A stretch of 64,000 nt of DNA from Rossellomorea marisflavi (GCF_001274775.1 NZ_LGUE01000001.1:652334-716333); one strand, 5' to 3'; positions 1-9,610 are shown, counted from the stretch's first letter. Notes: generated by a model from the sequence alone, not told the origin. Translations and numbers: made by a program.

Positions 1-3
1 CCA

Positions 4-115
4 GCGGTTGATCGGAGTGTAAGACGAAGACTCCTGCGGGAAGAGTAGCTGATGTGAGACCCCGCAGGCGTGCCGAGGAGTCTCACGGGCTACCCGCGGA
101 AAGCGAAGTCTTGCA
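4..115 (+). repeat. Structured intergenic repeat, copy 1
   Basis: This is a GC-rich non-coding element that can fold extensively. Arms 27-32/107-112, 45-49/89-93 and 54-60/80-86 are perfect complements and nest. The 8-base arm 33-40 (CCTGCGGG) pairs either with 61-68 or, with one GU pair, with 93-99, so two folds compete. A shorter, diverged copy lies on the reverse strand at 29007-29106 and shares the opening GCGGTTGATCGGAGTG. It resembles intergenic repeats I associate with Bacillaceae genomes; its function is unknown. The left edge may extend beyond the window. Confidence 0.7.
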
Positions 116-295
116 TGGAGATCATGAGCGGTATTAAGATCCTATACTGATCGTGTTCGGCATTAAAGGGGACTCTTTTAGTTTTGTCCCATCTTCTTTT
201 TATTTGCCTGGCTCCACTGATGAAATCGCTTTAAAACAGGGTGGACTAATGATATGATGGTAACGAAGGATAGATTTGTAAAGAGAGGGTTTAAA

Positions 296-760
296 ATGAA
301 TTGGAATACACATGATATAGACGTATTTGAACAGCAGAAGGAATACATAGACACCGCCGTCATACCGCTCATCCCGACCGATTTCGGAAGTGGAATCCGC
401 ACGTCTGCAGCACAGATGGAATTCATCACCCTCCTGTGCTTCCATCTCGAAAGGCAGTTCAAAGGCCGGATGATCATCACCCCGCCTTACACCTACTCCC
501 TCAATACCCCATATCACGGTGAGCAGGAACGTCTCGCCCAGTGGGGAAACGGGCTGAAGGAGAGCGGTGTGAAGCATTGCTTCTTCCTGACGTCGGACAG
601 CGGATGGAAAGGGGTGGAGGAGCTGATGGGGGACGGGTTGATCTGGGTGCCTTCGATCCCGCTTGAGCATCTCGACGAGCAATACAAGCATTCGATCATG
701 GAAGATCAGGTGAAACAGCTCCTGAATGTGATTGTTCAGAAGTGGCAGAAAAATTCATAA
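296..760 (+). CDS. ypiF: YpiF family protein (DUF2487)
   Basis: This is a soluble protein of about 154 residues with no signal peptide or membrane segment. It matches the DUF2487/YpiF family, which sits directly upstream of the qcr operon in Bacillus. I chose ATG 296 because GAGAGGG at 283-289 precedes it at good spacing, whereas the in-frame ATG at 254 has no such site. The family function is not known. Its conserved position ahead of the cytochrome bc complex genes suggests, but does not prove, a role in their expression or assembly. Confidence 0.85.
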   Translation: MNWNTHDIDVFEQQKEYIDTAVIPLIPTDFGSGIRTSAAQMEFITLLCFHLERQFKGRMIITPPYTYSLNTPYHGEQERLAQWGNGLKESGVKHCFFLTSDSGWKGVEELMGDGLIWVPSIPLEHLDEQYKHSIMEDQVKQLLNVIVQKWQKNS

Positions 761-798
761 AAACTTCACATTGTTGTATTATTTAGACAATACAGTTA

Positions 799-827
799 TT
801 GATTTTACAAAAAGTTTAATATATCAT
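799..827 (+). promoter_or_regulatory. Predicted sigma-A promoter of qcrABC
   Basis: TTGATT at 799-804 and TATCAT at 822-827 are separated by 17 bases. They lie about 75 bases upstream of the qcrA start in an AT-rich gap after ypiF. A short imperfect repeat (ATTGT at 770-774, ACAAT at 787-791) lies just upstream and could bind a regulator. Confidence 0.5.
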
Positions 828-901
828 GGTTATGTCCTAGTTTTATATTTGTGCGAAATATGTCCGGGATGGACTTACCTTACGACAGAGGGGGGAAAAG
901 G

Positions 902-1414
902 ATGAGCAAACAGCGTGTTTCCAGACGTCAATTCCTTAACTATACACTCACGGGTGTAGGCGGTTTCATGGCAGCCGGGATGCTGATGCCGATGGTCCGT
1001 TTTGCTGTTGATCCAGTTTTGAAAGCGGAAGCATCTGGGGATTTTAAAGCAACGAAACAAAAAGTGTCCGAACTTTCCAATGAGCCTGTGCGTGTCGACT
1101 TCTCTTATGAGCAGAAAGATGCCTGGTATACATCGGATGTGACACAGACGGCCTGGGTCTACAAAAACAAGGAAGGCAAGATCATTGCCCTTTCACCGAT
1201 CTGTAAGCACTTGGGTTGTACGGTCAACTGGAACGCAAGTGAAGATCACAAAGAAATGTTCTATTGTCCATGTCACGGCGGACTTTACCACAAGAATGGT
1301 GAAAACGTTCCCGGGACACCGCCTACCGCTCCGTTGGATTCATATCCGACAAAAGAGAAAGACGGGATCCTGTATCTTGGACAACCTGAACCAAATAAAT
1401 TCGTTAAGAAGTAG
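902..1414 (+). CDS. qcrA: Menaquinol:cytochrome c reductase Rieske iron-sulfur subunit
   Basis: This is the Rieske [2Fe-2S] subunit of the bc-type menaquinol:cytochrome c oxidoreductase; it passes electrons from menaquinol to the cytochrome c domain. The N-terminus (SRRQFLNY then a hydrophobic stretch to about residue 35) is a Tat-type signal-anchor. The cluster ligands C101, H103, C122 and H125 and the disulfide pair C106/C124 are all present in CKHLGC and CPCHGG. ATG 902 is used because a strong AGGGGGGAAAAGG precedes it; an upstream GTG at 851 lacks one. The 170-residue product matches the B. subtilis protein and leads the qcrABC operon. Confidence 0.96.
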   Translation: MSKQRVSRRQFLNYTLTGVGGFMAAGMLMPMVRFAVDPVLKAEASGDFKATKQKVSELSNEPVRVDFSYEQKDAWYTSDVTQTAWVYKNKEGKIIALSPICKHLGCTVNWNASEDHKEMFYCPCHGGLYHKNGENVPGTPPTAPLDSYPTKEKDGILYLGQPEPNKFVKK

Positions 1415-1428
1415 GGAGGGCGTATTCA

Positions 1429-2103
1429 GTGCTTAACAAGATCTATGATTGGGTGGACGAGCGTCTAGACATTACGCCGCTATGGCGTGATATTGCGGAT
1501 CACGAAGTGCCTGAACACGTAAACCCTGCGCATCACTTTTCTGCGTTCGTTTACTGCTTTGGCGGTTTGACGTTTTTCGTTACCGTTATTCAAATCCTGT
1601 CCGGGATGTTCTTGACGATGTACTATGTTCCGGATATCAAAAATGCATGGGAATCGGTTTATTATCTGCAAAATGAAGTGGCATTCGGACAGATCGTACG
1701 CGGGATGCACCACTGGGGTGCCAGTCTCGTAATCGTCATGATGTTCCTACATACCCTGCGCGTATTCTTCCAGGGAGCCTATAAAAAACCTCGTGAATTG
1801 AACTGGGTCGTTGGGGTATTGATCTTCTTCGTCATGTTGGGTCTAGGCTTCACGGGCTACTTATTGCCTTGGGATATGAAAGCGCTATTTGCGACGAAGG
1901 TCGGCCTTGAGATTGCGGGAGCAACCCCGTTCATAGGTGATCAGGTCAAATCCCTCCTCGCGGGTGATCCCCATATCGTAGGGGCGCAGACGCTTACACG
2001 ATTCTTCGCGATCCACGTATTCTTCCTGCCGGCAGCTTTACTCGGACTGATGGGAGCTCACTTCCTCATGATCCGTAAGCAGGGTATATCTGGACCGTTG
2101 TAA
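1429..2103 (+). CDS. qcrB: Menaquinol:cytochrome c reductase cytochrome b subunit
   Basis: This is the cytochrome b6-like subunit, 224 residues, the same length as B. subtilis QcrB. It holds the two b haems and the quinol sites within the membrane. Four transmembrane helices are visible, with paired histidines in MHHWGASL and in the later FFAIHVFFLP helix. Translation starts at GTG 1429, 8 bases after GGGAGGG at 1414-1420. It follows qcrA by 14 bases and precedes qcrC by 33, so the three genes are co-transcribed. Confidence 0.96.
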   Translation: MLNKIYDWVDERLDITPLWRDIADHEVPEHVNPAHHFSAFVYCFGGLTFFVTVIQILSGMFLTMYYVPDIKNAWESVYYLQNEVAFGQIVRGMHHWGASLVIVMMFLHTLRVFFQGAYKKPRELNWVVGVLIFFVMLGLGFTGYLLPWDMKALFATKVGLEIAGATPFIGDQVKSLLAGDPHIVGAQTLTRFFAIHVFFLPAALLGLMGAHFLMIRKQGISGPL

Positions 2104-2136
2104 AATCGAACAAACCTATTAAAAGGAGGGGACATT

Positions 2137-2904
2137 ATGCATCGTGGTAAAGGGATGAAGTTTGTAGGGGACTCGCGTGTTCCTGCTGAACGAAAACCGA
2201 ATATTCCGAAAGACTATTCGGAGTTCCCTGGTAAAACAGAAGCCTTCTGGCCGAACTTCCTGCTGAAGGAATGGCTGGTGGGAGCTGTTTTCCTGATCGG
2301 TTATCTTTGCTTGACAGTGGCTCATCCATCTCCGTTGGAACGGATCGCCGACCCGACGGATACGGGATATATTCCGCTGCCTGACTGGTATTTCTTATTT
2401 CTCTATCAATTATTGAAGTACACGTACGCATCTGGTCCTTATAATGTGATTGGTGCCTTCATCATTCCGGGAATCGCTTTCGGTGCGCTTCTCCTGGCTC
2501 CTTTCATCGACAGGGGTCCGGAACGACGCCCGACAAAGCGTCCATTTGCAACCGGCTTCATGCTTCTTGCACTGGCTGCAACCTACTTCCTGACATGGGA
2601 GTCCGTCGCGACACATGACTGGGCTGCAGCGAAGGAGCAGGGGAAGATCCAGGCAGAAGCTGACTTTGATAAAGAGTCAGAGGGGTATAAGATCTTTGCA
2701 GATCAAAAGAATGGTTGTATCAACTGTCACGGTGAAAATCTCCAAGGCGGAGCAGGACCATCCCTTGTTGGGACGGGACTCTCAGCCGATGAAGTGGCGG
2801 ATATCGCTGTGAACGGTAAGCCGCCTGGAATGCCTGCCGATCTATTTCAAGGCTCCGATGAGGAACTTGATAAGCTGGCAGAATTCATTTCAGGTCTAGA
2901 ATGA
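2137..2904 (+). CDS. qcrC: Menaquinol:cytochrome c reductase subunit IV fused to cytochrome c
   Basis: This 255-residue protein fuses a subunit IV-like part (three transmembrane helices, about residues 45-65, 100-125 and 138-155) to a C-terminal cytochrome c domain. The haem motif CINCH gives C194, C197 and H198; M232 in PGMPADLF is the likely sixth ligand. This b6c arrangement is typical of Bacillus bc complexes. The start has AAAGGAGGGG upstream. The gene is last in the operon and is followed directly by a terminator. Confidence 0.95.
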   Translation: MHRGKGMKFVGDSRVPAERKPNIPKDYSEFPGKTEAFWPNFLLKEWLVGAVFLIGYLCLTVAHPSPLERIADPTDTGYIPLPDWYFLFLYQLLKYTYASGPYNVIGAFIIPGIAFGALLLAPFIDRGPERRPTKRPFATGFMLLALAATYFLTWESVATHDWAAAKEQGKIQAEADFDKESEGYKIFADQKNGCINCHGENLQGGAGPSLVGTGLSADEVADIAVNGKPPGMPADLFQGSDEELDKLAEFISGLE

Positions 2905-2913
2905 ATAATGTTG

Positions 2914-2944
2914 AAGAGAGCCGCTAACGCTGGCTCTCTTTTCT
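2914..2944 (+). terminator. Intrinsic terminator after qcrC
   Basis: AAGAGAGCC at 2914-2922 pairs perfectly with 2932-2940, and the right arm runs into a short T-rich tract. It ends the qcrABC transcript. Confidence 0.75.
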
Positions 2945-2969
2945 CATGGACAGAAAGGTGAGGATGAAT

Positions 2970-3560
2970 ATGATCTGGTTATGGTCATTGTTAAAGAATC
3001 GAAGTTTTTTGTGGCTGCTTCTGGTGGTCAACGTGCTCGGCACGATATACGGATACATATGGTATATGCCTCAGCTTGAGAGGACACCGGGGATCTTCAT
3101 CCCGTTTGTACCGGACAGTCCGACAGCAAGCCTGTTTTTCTGCTTTGTCCTTATCGCCTTCCTGCTTAAGCGGAATTGGCCGATATTCGAGGTTCTGGCC
3201 ATCATCACCCTCTTCAAGTACGGGGTGTGGGCGATTGTCATGAATCTGCTGACTCTTTGGGTATCGGGTGATCTTCCTTGGGAAGGATACATGCTCATGG
3301 TGTCCCACGGGGCCATGGCGGTCCAGGGAATCCTATACTCCTCGTTTTATCGGGTGAAGCCTTGGCATATCATGGTAGGGGCCGTATGGGCAGTCCATAA
3401 TGACATCATTGATTATGTGTATATGCAATATCCGGTCTATTCCCAGCTATACATGTACATACAGCACATCGGTTATTTTACCTTCTGGCTCAGCATCGCC
3501 TCTATTGCAATTGCCTATTATTTCACCCAGAAGACGGCGAGGAACTCCCTGAGTTTGTAA
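2970..3560 (+). CDS. ypjA: YpjA family membrane protein (DUF1405)
   Basis: This is an integral membrane protein of about 196 residues with roughly six hydrophobic helices. It is recognised as the DUF1405/YpjA family by sequence and by its place between qcrC and ypjB. Three in-frame ATGs compete; 2970 is best spaced from AAAGGTGA at 2954-2961 (8 bases), with 2964 a close alternative and 2946 lying inside the terminator. The function is unknown. Conservation beside the respiratory genes hints at a membrane-energetics role, which is inference only. Confidence 0.85.
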   Translation: MIWLWSLLKNRSFLWLLLVVNVLGTIYGYIWYMPQLERTPGIFIPFVPDSPTASLFFCFVLIAFLLKRNWPIFEVLAIITLFKYGVWAIVMNLLTLWVSGDLPWEGYMLMVSHGAMAVQGILYSSFYRVKPWHIMVGAVWAVHNDIIDYVYMQYPVYSQLYMYIQHIGYFTFWLSIASIAIAYYFTQKTARNSLSL

Positions 3561-3620
3561 AGAGGTCTACTCTTGTCCACCCCTTCATACACTTTACTAG
3601 TAGCAATAGGGGGGACGAGA

Positions 3621-4409
3621 ATGAAAGTCATTCAACTATTATTTATTGTCATAGCGCTCATGCTGGTACCGAAACCATTTCATGCCCTGGGGGAATCGCC
3701 TGCCGGTACAGGGGAACTTGATGAATTGGCCGACCAGGCACTTCAGATGACGAAGGCAGGGAAATATGAAGAGGCAAAAAAGTTCCTTACCCACTTTTCT
3801 GAGGTATTCCCCGCTTCGGGTGGCAGCCGCCCCTTGTCCATGGATGAGCTGAGGATCCTGACGATGTCCCATGACTATGCCGTGGAAAGCATCAATCAGG
3901 TTTCCGCTGACCATGCCCAAAAGGTGAATGCGGTAACCAAGTTCAGGCTCGTGATCGATACACTGTCAAGCCGCTATCAGCCCCTTTGGGTTGAGATGGA
4001 GGACCCCATCATGGAAGCTTTCAGCGACGTGAAGACTGCAGCCGAAGAAGGGGATATGGAGGCCTACCACTCCACATTGAATGCATTTCTTTCCAAATAT
4101 AATATCATTCAGCCAAGTGTGAGGCTCGATCTGCCTGTGGAACGTTCCCAGGCGCTTGATGCCAAAATCACCTATTTGGATCACTATCGTAAAAGCGTGC
4201 TCAAGAGCGAGGGGATGACGGAATTGACCACGTTGGAAGGAGATTTGAAGGACTTATTTGAAAATGTGACCGAGGATGAGGCCGATCCGTCCTTATGGTG
4301 GGTGATCATTTCTACAGGAAGCATCATCATTTCCACATTATCTTACGTAGGTTGGAGAAAATATAAGGGTCAAAAGGAAGCGAAAACAACAGAAAGACAA
4401 AAAAATTGA
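3621..4409 (+). CDS. ypjB: Sporulation-associated protein YpjB
   Basis: This 262-residue protein has a cleavable signal peptide (MKVIQLLFIVIALM), an extracytoplasmic helical region, and one C-terminal transmembrane helix (about residues 224-242) followed by a basic tail. It fits the YpjB family, whose B. subtilis member is linked to sporulation. ATG 3621 follows AGGGGGGACGAG directly, and the signal peptide begins exactly there; the upstream TTG at 3573 adds 16 residues with no purpose. The molecular role is not known. Confidence 0.85.
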   Translation: MKVIQLLFIVIALMLVPKPFHALGESPAGTGELDELADQALQMTKAGKYEEAKKFLTHFSEVFPASGGSRPLSMDELRILTMSHDYAVESINQVSADHAQKVNAVTKFRLVIDTLSSRYQPLWVEMEDPIMEAFSDVKTAAEEGDMEAYHSTLNAFLSKYNIIQPSVRLDLPVERSQALDAKITYLDHYRKSVLKSEGMTELTTLEGDLKDLFENVTEDEADPSLWWVIISTGSIIISTLSYVGWRKYKGQKEAKTTERQKN

Positions 4410-4468
4410 CATGAACCTTATATCACTATAGAATTTAGGTAATTTAACATGTGGAGGTTATGGCGATA

Positions 4469-5149
4469 ATGGTAGGATTTTTGATTTACTTTCTACTGAT
4501 CGCTCTCATTCCGATCATTGCACAGATGAGAGTAAAAAGCACATTCAATAAATATTCCAAAGTCAGATCCACTTCAGGAATGACGGGTATGGAAGTAGCC
4601 CGCAGGATCCTGGATGATAACGGATTGTATGATGTAAAAGTTGTAGAAGGCAGGGGATTCCTGAGTGACCACTACAACCCGGTCACCAAAACGGTGGCAC
4701 TATCCCCGGATAATTATCACGGTCATTCCGTTGCCGGTGCGGCCGTTGCAGCGCATGAGGTCGGACATGCAATTCAGGATGCGGAAAGCTATGCATTCCT
4801 AAGGTTCCGTCACAGGTTGGTCCCCCTTGCGAATATTGGTTCCAACATGTCATGGATCTTCCTCATGATCGGGATCTTTACCCAAGCGACAGGCATGTTC
4901 ATGCTTGGGATCATCCTCATGGCACTCGGTGTCGTGTTTCAGCTCGTTACACTGCCGGTTGAGTTCAACGCATCCTCACGGGCCATGAACCAGGTGGTTT
5001 CACTCGGTTTGATCCGCAATGAGGAGGAGCGTCACGCGAAGAAGGTGCTGAACGCGGCGGCCATGACGTACGTGGCGGCAGCGGCGGTGGCTATCATCGA
5101 GCTTCTCCGTCTGATCTTGATCTATACCGGTATGAACAACGATGATTAA
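4469..5149 (+). CDS. yugP: Membrane zinc metallopeptidase, YugP family
   Basis: This is a membrane-bound neutral zinc metalloprotease of the YugP family. An N-terminal helix is followed by the catalytic motif HEVGH at residues 96-100, then three further hydrophobic segments. H96 and H100 bind zinc and E97 is the catalytic base; the substrate is unknown. A GGAGG at 4453-4457 serves starts at 4460 or 4469, and 4469 has the better spacing. In B. subtilis the gene lies elsewhere, so its position between ypjB and ypjC differs from that genome. Confidence 0.88.
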   Translation: MVGFLIYFLLIALIPIIAQMRVKSTFNKYSKVRSTSGMTGMEVARRILDDNGLYDVKVVEGRGFLSDHYNPVTKTVALSPDNYHGHSVAGAAVAAHEVGHAIQDAESYAFLRFRHRLVPLANIGSNMSWIFLMIGIFTQATGMFMLGIILMALGVVFQLVTLPVEFNASSRAMNQVVSLGLIRNEEERHAKKVLNAAAMTYVAAAAVAIIELLRLILIYTGMNNDD

Positions 5150-5152
5150 TAA

Positions 5153-5199
5153 AAACAGCTCCAGACGATCCTGAAGGGATCTGCTGGAGCTGTTTTTTT
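5153..5199. terminator. Bidirectional terminator between yugP and ypjC
   Basis: A 12-base arm AAACAGCTCCAG at 5153-5164 pairs with 5184-5195. A-runs on the left and T-runs on the right suit termination in both directions for the convergent genes. Confidence 0.85.
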
Positions 5200-5214
5200 A
5201 TCTTAAAAGGGCTC

Positions 5215-6084
5215 TCAAAGGTCGAGGGGATTCTTATCCGCATCCAAGGTGAAACCTTCTCCAAGGACGTCATGCACGACGGTAACAGATACGAAGGCGT
5301 GAGGATCTATGGCATTGATGATATTTTTAAGCCGGACGATTTCGTTTTTCCCTACCACGCAATAGAGGACTTCCCGGTCTTGCTTTGTGAAGGATCCGTG
5401 CCCCTTCAGCACGGTGACGCCGCGATCCATCTTGTCATGGACCATCTTGGCGATCTCTTCGTGATGGTCGGAGATGATCATGGCGCCCCTGGCCGCATAC
5501 GCGCCTTCCTGCATGAAGTCGATGACCCTTGCCCCCACGAACACGGCGACGAGCGTATACATGGCTTCCCGGTATTGAAGATAGGTGAGGAGGGAAGCTA
5601 GGATGACGACGGCGTCAAACATGAACATGGTCCTTCCCATGCTCCAGCCGATGTACTTATGGGCAAGTCTTGCCAGGATGTCGACTCCTCCCGTCGTCCC
5701 GCCGAAACGGAAGATCGTTCCGAGTCCGATCCCGACAAACACACCGGCAAACAGGGCGGCAAGGAACAGGTCTCCTTCCAGATTGATATTCATCTGATAG
5801 CGCTGGAATATCCATAGGAAGACGGAAAGTCCGACGGTGCCGATGACGGTATACCCGAACGATTTCTTACCCAGGAGCTTCCACCCGAGAATGAACAGAG
5901 GGATGTTGAGGGCAAGGTTCGAATAGGATGGATCGATGTGGAACAAAAAATATAGGATCAGGGTGATCCCGGTGAATCCGCCCTCCGCCAATTCATTTCT
6001 CATGTTAAAATGAACTAATCCGAATGCGAAGATGGCTGAACCCAGGATGATGAAGATGATATTTTTAAGGCGGAGCCCTAACAT
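5215..6084 (-). CDS. ypjC: YitT/YpjC family membrane protein
   Basis: This 289-residue protein has five or so N-terminal transmembrane helices (to about residue 180) and a C-terminal soluble DUF2179 domain, the layout of the YitT/YpjC (UPF0750) family. The family is widespread in Firmicutes but its substrate is not established. ATG 6084 is preceded on the reverse strand by GGGAGGT at 6091-6097. It is transcribed away from the ypjD-dapB operon and shares a terminator with yugP. Confidence 0.88.
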   Translation of the reverse strand: MLGLRLKNIIFIILGSAIFAFGLVHFNMRNELAEGGFTGITLILYFLFHIDPSYSNLALNIPLFILGWKLLGKKSFGYTVIGTVGLSVFLWIFQRYQMNINLEGDLFLAALFAGVFVGIGLGTIFRFGGTTGGVDILARLAHKYIGWSMGRTMFMFDAVVILASLLTYLQYREAMYTLVAVFVGARVIDFMQEGAYAARGAMIISDHHEEIAKMVHDKMDRGVTVLKGHGSFTKQDREVLYCVVGKNEIVRLKNIINAIDPHAFVSVTVVHDVLGEGFTLDADKNPLDL

Positions 6085-6197
6085 GTTGAAACCTCCCTCA
6101 ATGCCGTAATGAACTGGTTGACAGAGACATTATATAGGAAGGGATACAAACTGGCAATAACATTTATAAACGACCGGGGGCATGCGTAATAGTTGTA

Positions 6198-6227
6198 TTG
6201 ACGGTAAAGTTTAGCTAACATGATAAA
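6198..6227 (+). promoter_or_regulatory. Possible promoter of the ypjD-dapB-birA operon
   Basis: TTGACG at 6198-6203 is followed after 18 bases by GATAAA at 6222-6227. The -35 is good and the -10 is weak (4 of 6). It is the best candidate in the gap between the divergent ypjC and ypjD. Confidence 0.35.
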
Positions 6228-6252
6228 AGATAATAGAGGAGTGTGGGAACTC

Positions 6253-6603
6253 ATGAATAAGAAGACGATGGAACAAATGCAAAACGATGTGGATGCATAC
6301 ATAAGTCAATTCAAGGAAGGGTACTTCAGCCCATTGGCCATGATGGCCAGGCTGACCGAAGAATTGGGCGAACTAGCCAGGGAAATCAATCATTATTATG
6401 GTGAAAAGCCAAAAAAAGATTCGGAAACTGAAAAGGCCATCGATGAGGAGCTGGGTGACCTTTTGTTCGTGGTGATCTGCCTTGCCAATTCGCTTGGTAT
6501 AAGCCTCGATGATGCACATGAGCGAGTGATGGAAAAATTCACTACCCGTGATAAAGATCGCTGGACCCGTATAGAAGGAGGGGATGACAATGGAAATGAT
6601 TAA
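6253..6603 (+). CDS. ypjD: MazG-family nucleotide pyrophosphohydrolase YpjD
   Basis: This 116-residue protein has the MazG NTP-pyrophosphohydrolase core: the [10 protein letters not shown] helix and the later [11 protein letters not shown] helix supply the acidic Mg2+ ligands. It should hydrolyse a nucleoside triphosphate to monophosphate and pyrophosphate; the physiological substrate is unproven. ATG 6253 matches the B. subtilis start (MxxKTM). It is the first gene of the operon, and its end overlaps the start of dapB, which suggests coupled translation. Confidence 0.9.
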   Translation: MNKKTMEQMQNDVDAYISQFKEGYFSPLAMMARLTEELGELAREINHYYGEKPKKDSETEKAIDEELGDLLFVVICLANSLGISLDDAHERVMEKFTTRDKDRWTRIEGGDDNGND

Positions 6604-7360
6604 GGTGTCGATAGCAGGGCCGAGGGGAAGAATGGGGAAGGAAGCCGTCACCCTTGTGGAAGAAACGAATCATTTCGAGTTGGTGAGTGTGATCGATCAT
6701 AAACAGGAAGCTTCTGCCGGGGTCCCTGTGTTTGCTTCGCTGGAAGAATGTTTCGCTCATGAACTTCCGGACGTCCTGATCGACCTTACAACCCCTGAAG
6801 TGGGGTATACGCATACGAAGACCGCATTGGAGCACGGTGTGAGATCGGTTGTCGGTACAACGGGATTTACAGCGGAACAGTTGGAAGAGCTTAAAACCCT
6901 GGCGGAAGATAAGGGCATCGGTTGCATCATCGCACCGAACTTTGCCATCGGGGCCGTCTTGATGATGAAGTTCTCACAAATGGCGTCAAAATATTTCCCG
7001 GATATCGAGATCCTCGAGCTCCATCATGATCAGAAGCTTGATGCACCGTCCGGAACGGCGGTGAAGACGGCTGAGATGATCAGGGAAGTTAGGGAGTCGA
7101 AAGAACAGGGACATCCCGATGAAAAGGAAACCCTCCAGGGGGCACGTGGTGCCGAAATGGATGGTATACACATTCACAGTGTGCGTCTTCCGGGACTCGT
7201 GGCCCATCAGCAGGTCATGCTTGGCGGTGAAGGGGAACTGTTGACGATCCGTCATGATTCATTCCATCGAAAGAGCTTCATGTCGGGCGTGAAGGTATGC
7301 GTGGAGACGGTCATGGAGCTGAAGACCCTCGTCTACGGCCTTGAAAATATACTGGAATAG
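6590..7360 (+). CDS. dapB: 4-hydroxy-tetrahydrodipicolinate reductase
   Basis: DapB reduces 4-hydroxy-tetrahydrodipicolinate with NAD(P)H in the diaminopimelate/lysine pathway, which supplies cell-wall and spore-cortex (dipicolinate) precursors. The N-terminal nucleotide-binding loop is AGPRGRMG, and the catalytic region contains [15 protein letters not shown]. Three ATGs (6584, 6590, 6596) lie after AAGGAGGGG; 6590 has the best spacing, 8 bases from GGAGG at 6577-6581. The product is 256 residues. It overlaps ypjD and is followed closely by mgsA. Confidence 0.95.
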   Translation: MEMIKVSIAGPRGRMGKEAVTLVEETNHFELVSVIDHKQEASAGVPVFASLEECFAHELPDVLIDLTTPEVGYTHTKTALEHGVRSVVGTTGFTAEQLEELKTLAEDKGIGCIIAPNFAIGAVLMMKFSQMASKYFPDIEILELHHDQKLDAPSGTAVKTAEMIREVRESKEQGHPDEKETLQGARGAEMDGIHIHSVRLPGLVAHQQVMLGGEGELLTIRHDSFHRKSFMSGVKVCVETVMELKTLVYGLENILE

Positions 7361-7372
7361 AAGGTGACATTC

Positions 7373-7777
7373 ATGAATATTGCGCTAATCGCCCATGATA
7401 AGAAAAAAGACGATCTGATTCGTTTCGTTTTGGCTTATCAGCCCATCTTTGAGCAGCACTCCCTTTTTGCCACCGGGACGACCGGTACAAGGATCACGAC
7501 AGAAACCGGATTGCCGGTCCATCGCTTCAGGTCCGGACCCCTTGGGGGAGATCAGGAAATCGGAGCTTATATCGCTAATGATAAGATGGACCTTGTCCTG
7601 TTCTTCAGGGACCCATTGACTGCCCAACCCCACGAACCGGACGTATCAGCCTTGATACGCCTATGTGACGTGTATTGTGTTCCACTTGCAACGAATATGG
7701 GGAGTGCGGAAGTTCTGGTCAAGGGGCTGGAAAGAGGAGATATCGAATGGAGGAGCATCATCAATGGGAATGAGTGA
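7373..7777 (+). CDS. mgsA: Methylglyoxal synthase
   Basis: MgsA converts dihydroxyacetone phosphate to methylglyoxal and phosphate, relieving sugar-phosphate build-up. The 134-residue protein has the catalytic aspartate D60 in GPLGGDQ and H87 in QPHEPD, spaced as in the E. coli enzyme (27 residues apart). ATG 7373 ([12 protein letters not shown]) matches family starts and follows AAGGTGAC. It overlaps bshB1 by 14 bases. Co-transcription with the bacillithiol genes makes sense because bacillithiol helps detoxify methylglyoxal. Confidence 0.95.
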   Translation: MNIALIAHDKKKDDLIRFVLAYQPIFEQHSLFATGTTGTRITTETGLPVHRFRSGPLGGDQEIGAYIANDKMDLVLFFRDPLTAQPHEPDVSALIRLCDVYCVPLATNMGSAEVLVKGLERGDIEWRSIINGNE

Positions 7778-8471
7778 GCCACCAATCGATATCCTGGCCT
7801 TTGGAGCCCATGCCGATGATGTCGAAATCGGTATGGGGGGTACCATTGCCAAATACGCCGCAAAAGGGAAACGCATCGTCATCTGCGATCTTACCCATGC
7901 CGAACTGTCATCCAATGGAACGGTGGATCTTCGCTTGGAAGAAGCGAATAAGGCCGCAGAGATCCTTGGTGCATCAGAGAGGATCACCCTCGATATTCCC
8001 GATCGGGGCATATACATAAACGAGTATCACTTGAAAAAGGTCGTCGAAGTCATACGTACGTTGCGTCCCAAAGCCATCTTTGCCCCGTATGAAAAGGACC
8101 GCCACCCCGATCACGGTAACGCATCCCGTCTGATCACTGAAGCGTACTTCTCGGCGGGGATCCGTAAGTTCCACGGGGAGTTGGACGCCCATAAACCCCA
8201 GCATTTATATTACTACATGATCAACGGTTTCCACCGTCCGGACTTCATGGTGGATATCGAAGGCTATATGGATAAGAAGGTGGACAGCCTCCGTGCCTAT
8301 ACGAGTCAGTTCATTCAGGCGTCAGGCGTGGCGACACCGCTCACAAAAGGCTATATAGAGTCCGTGGAGGCGAGGGAAACCATGATGGGGAAGGAAGTAG
8401 GCTCCCTTCACGCCGAAGGGTTCTTCACTCATTCCCCCATTACATTGCATCATGATTTATTAGGAGAGTAA
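7764..8471 (+). CDS. bshB1: Bacillithiol biosynthesis deacetylase BshB1
   Basis: BshB1 removes the acetyl group from GlcNAc-malate in bacillithiol synthesis. It is a PIG-L/LmbE-family zinc deacetylase with the zinc motif AHADD (H16, D18, D19) and a second metal histidine in DRHPDHGN. I chose ATG 7764, 10 bases after GGAGG at 7749-7753, giving 235 residues, close to the family's 236. It overlaps the end of mgsA and precedes bshA by 5 bases. Confidence 0.93.
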   Translation: MGMSEPPIDILAFGAHADDVEIGMGGTIAKYAAKGKRIVICDLTHAELSSNGTVDLRLEEANKAAEILGASERITLDIPDRGIYINEYHLKKVVEVIRTLRPKAIFAPYEKDRHPDHGNASRLITEAYFSAGIRKFHGELDAHKPQHLYYYMINGFHRPDFMVDIEGYMDKKVDSLRAYTSQFIQASGVATPLTKGYIESVEARETMMGKEVGSLHAEGFFTHSPITLHHDLLGE

Positions 8472-8476
8472 CAATA

Positions 8477-9598
8477 ATGAAGTTGAAAATCGGAATCACA
8501 TGCTACCCGACAGTCGGGGGCTCGGGAGTCGTGGCAACAGAGCTTGGAAAACTGCTTGCAGAAAGAGGGCATGAGATCCATTTCATCACCTCGAGCATCC
8601 CTTTCAGATTGGACAAGATGTACCATAATATCTACTTCCACCAGGTGGAGGTGAATCAGTACTCCGTCTTCCAGTATCCGCCTTATGATATCGCACTGGC
8701 CAATAAAATGGCCGAGGTCGTGGAACGGGAGGAACTTGATATCCTCCACGTCCATTATGCGATCCCTCATGCCGTCTGTGCCATCCTTGGGAAACAAATG
8801 TCGGGTAGGGACGTGAAGATCGTCACCACTCTTCACGGCACGGATATCACGGTGCTCGGATATGACGCCTCACTGACGGGGGCGATCCGCTTCGGAATTG
8901 AAAAATCCGATGTTGTAACAGCGGTATCGACTGCCCTCGTGAAGCAGACAGACGATTTGATCCGTCCAGACAAAGATATACGCACGGTATACAATTTTAT
9001 CGATGAAAGGGTGTACCGGAAAACCGACTCAGCCCACCTTAGAACGGAATACGGGATAGAGCCTCATGAAAAAGTGCTCATCCACGTTTCGAATTTCAGA
9101 GGGGTCAAACGGGTGAAGGATGTCGTAGGTGCATTTGCCAAGATCCGGGAAGCTGTTCCTTCAAAGCTCCTCCTGGTAGGAGACGGCCCAGAAATGGGGA
9201 CAATCTCTTCTCTCGTAAAAGAACTGGGGATCGAGGAATATGTCTTATTCCTGGGTAAACAAAATAACTTGGAAGAACTCTACTCCATCAGCGACCTGAA
9301 GCTGCTCCTGTCCGAAAAAGAGAGCTTCGGTCTTGTGGCCCTGGAGGCCATGGCCTGTGGAGTACCTGCGATCGGCACTGATATCGGGGGGATCCCGGAA
9401 GTGATCGAAGATGGGGTGAATGGCTTCATCTGTCCACTCGGTGACCTTGAAGCCGTGGCAAGTAAAGCCGTCAAGGCATTGAAGGACGGAGCTCTTTATG
9501 CAGAGCTCTCGAGGAATGCACTTGAAACCGTACGCACAAAATTCCACCGCAATCGAGTGGTCGACCAGTATGAGTCGATCTACAAGGAATTGATCTAA
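8477..9598 (+). CDS. bshA: N-acetyl-alpha-D-glucosaminyl L-malate synthase BshA
   Basis: BshA is the glycosyltransferase (GT4 family) that joins GlcNAc from UDP-GlcNAc to L-malate, the first step of bacillithiol synthesis. The N-terminal [12 protein letters not shown] loop and the C-terminal donor-site motif [16 protein letters not shown] are intact in a 373-residue protein. The start has TTAGGAGAG upstream. Together with bshB1 it supplies two of the three pathway steps; bshC is not in this window. Confidence 0.94.
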   Translation: MKLKIGITCYPTVGGSGVVATELGKLLAERGHEIHFITSSIPFRLDKMYHNIYFHQVEVNQYSVFQYPPYDIALANKMAEVVEREELDILHVHYAIPHAVCAILGKQMSGRDVKIVTTLHGTDITVLGYDASLTGAIRFGIEKSDVVTAVSTALVKQTDDLIRPDKDIRTVYNFIDERVYRKTDSAHLRTEYGIEPHEKVLIHVSNFRGVKRVKDVVGAFAKIREAVPSKLLLVGDGPEMGTISSLVKELGIEEYVLFLGKQNNLEELYSISDLKLLLSEKESFGLVALEAMACGVPAIGTDIGGIPEVIEDGVNGFICPLGDLEAVASKAVKALKDGALYAELSRNALETVRTKFHRNRVVDQYESIYKELI

Positions 9599-9610
9599 GG
9601 GGGAGATAGG

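Noticed and set aside
770-791. Possible Rex operator upstream of qcrA (TTGT and ACAA half-sites)
   Set aside because: The half-sites are 20 bases end to end and lack the TTGTGA/TCACAA core; Rex sites span 18. The match is too weak to claim.
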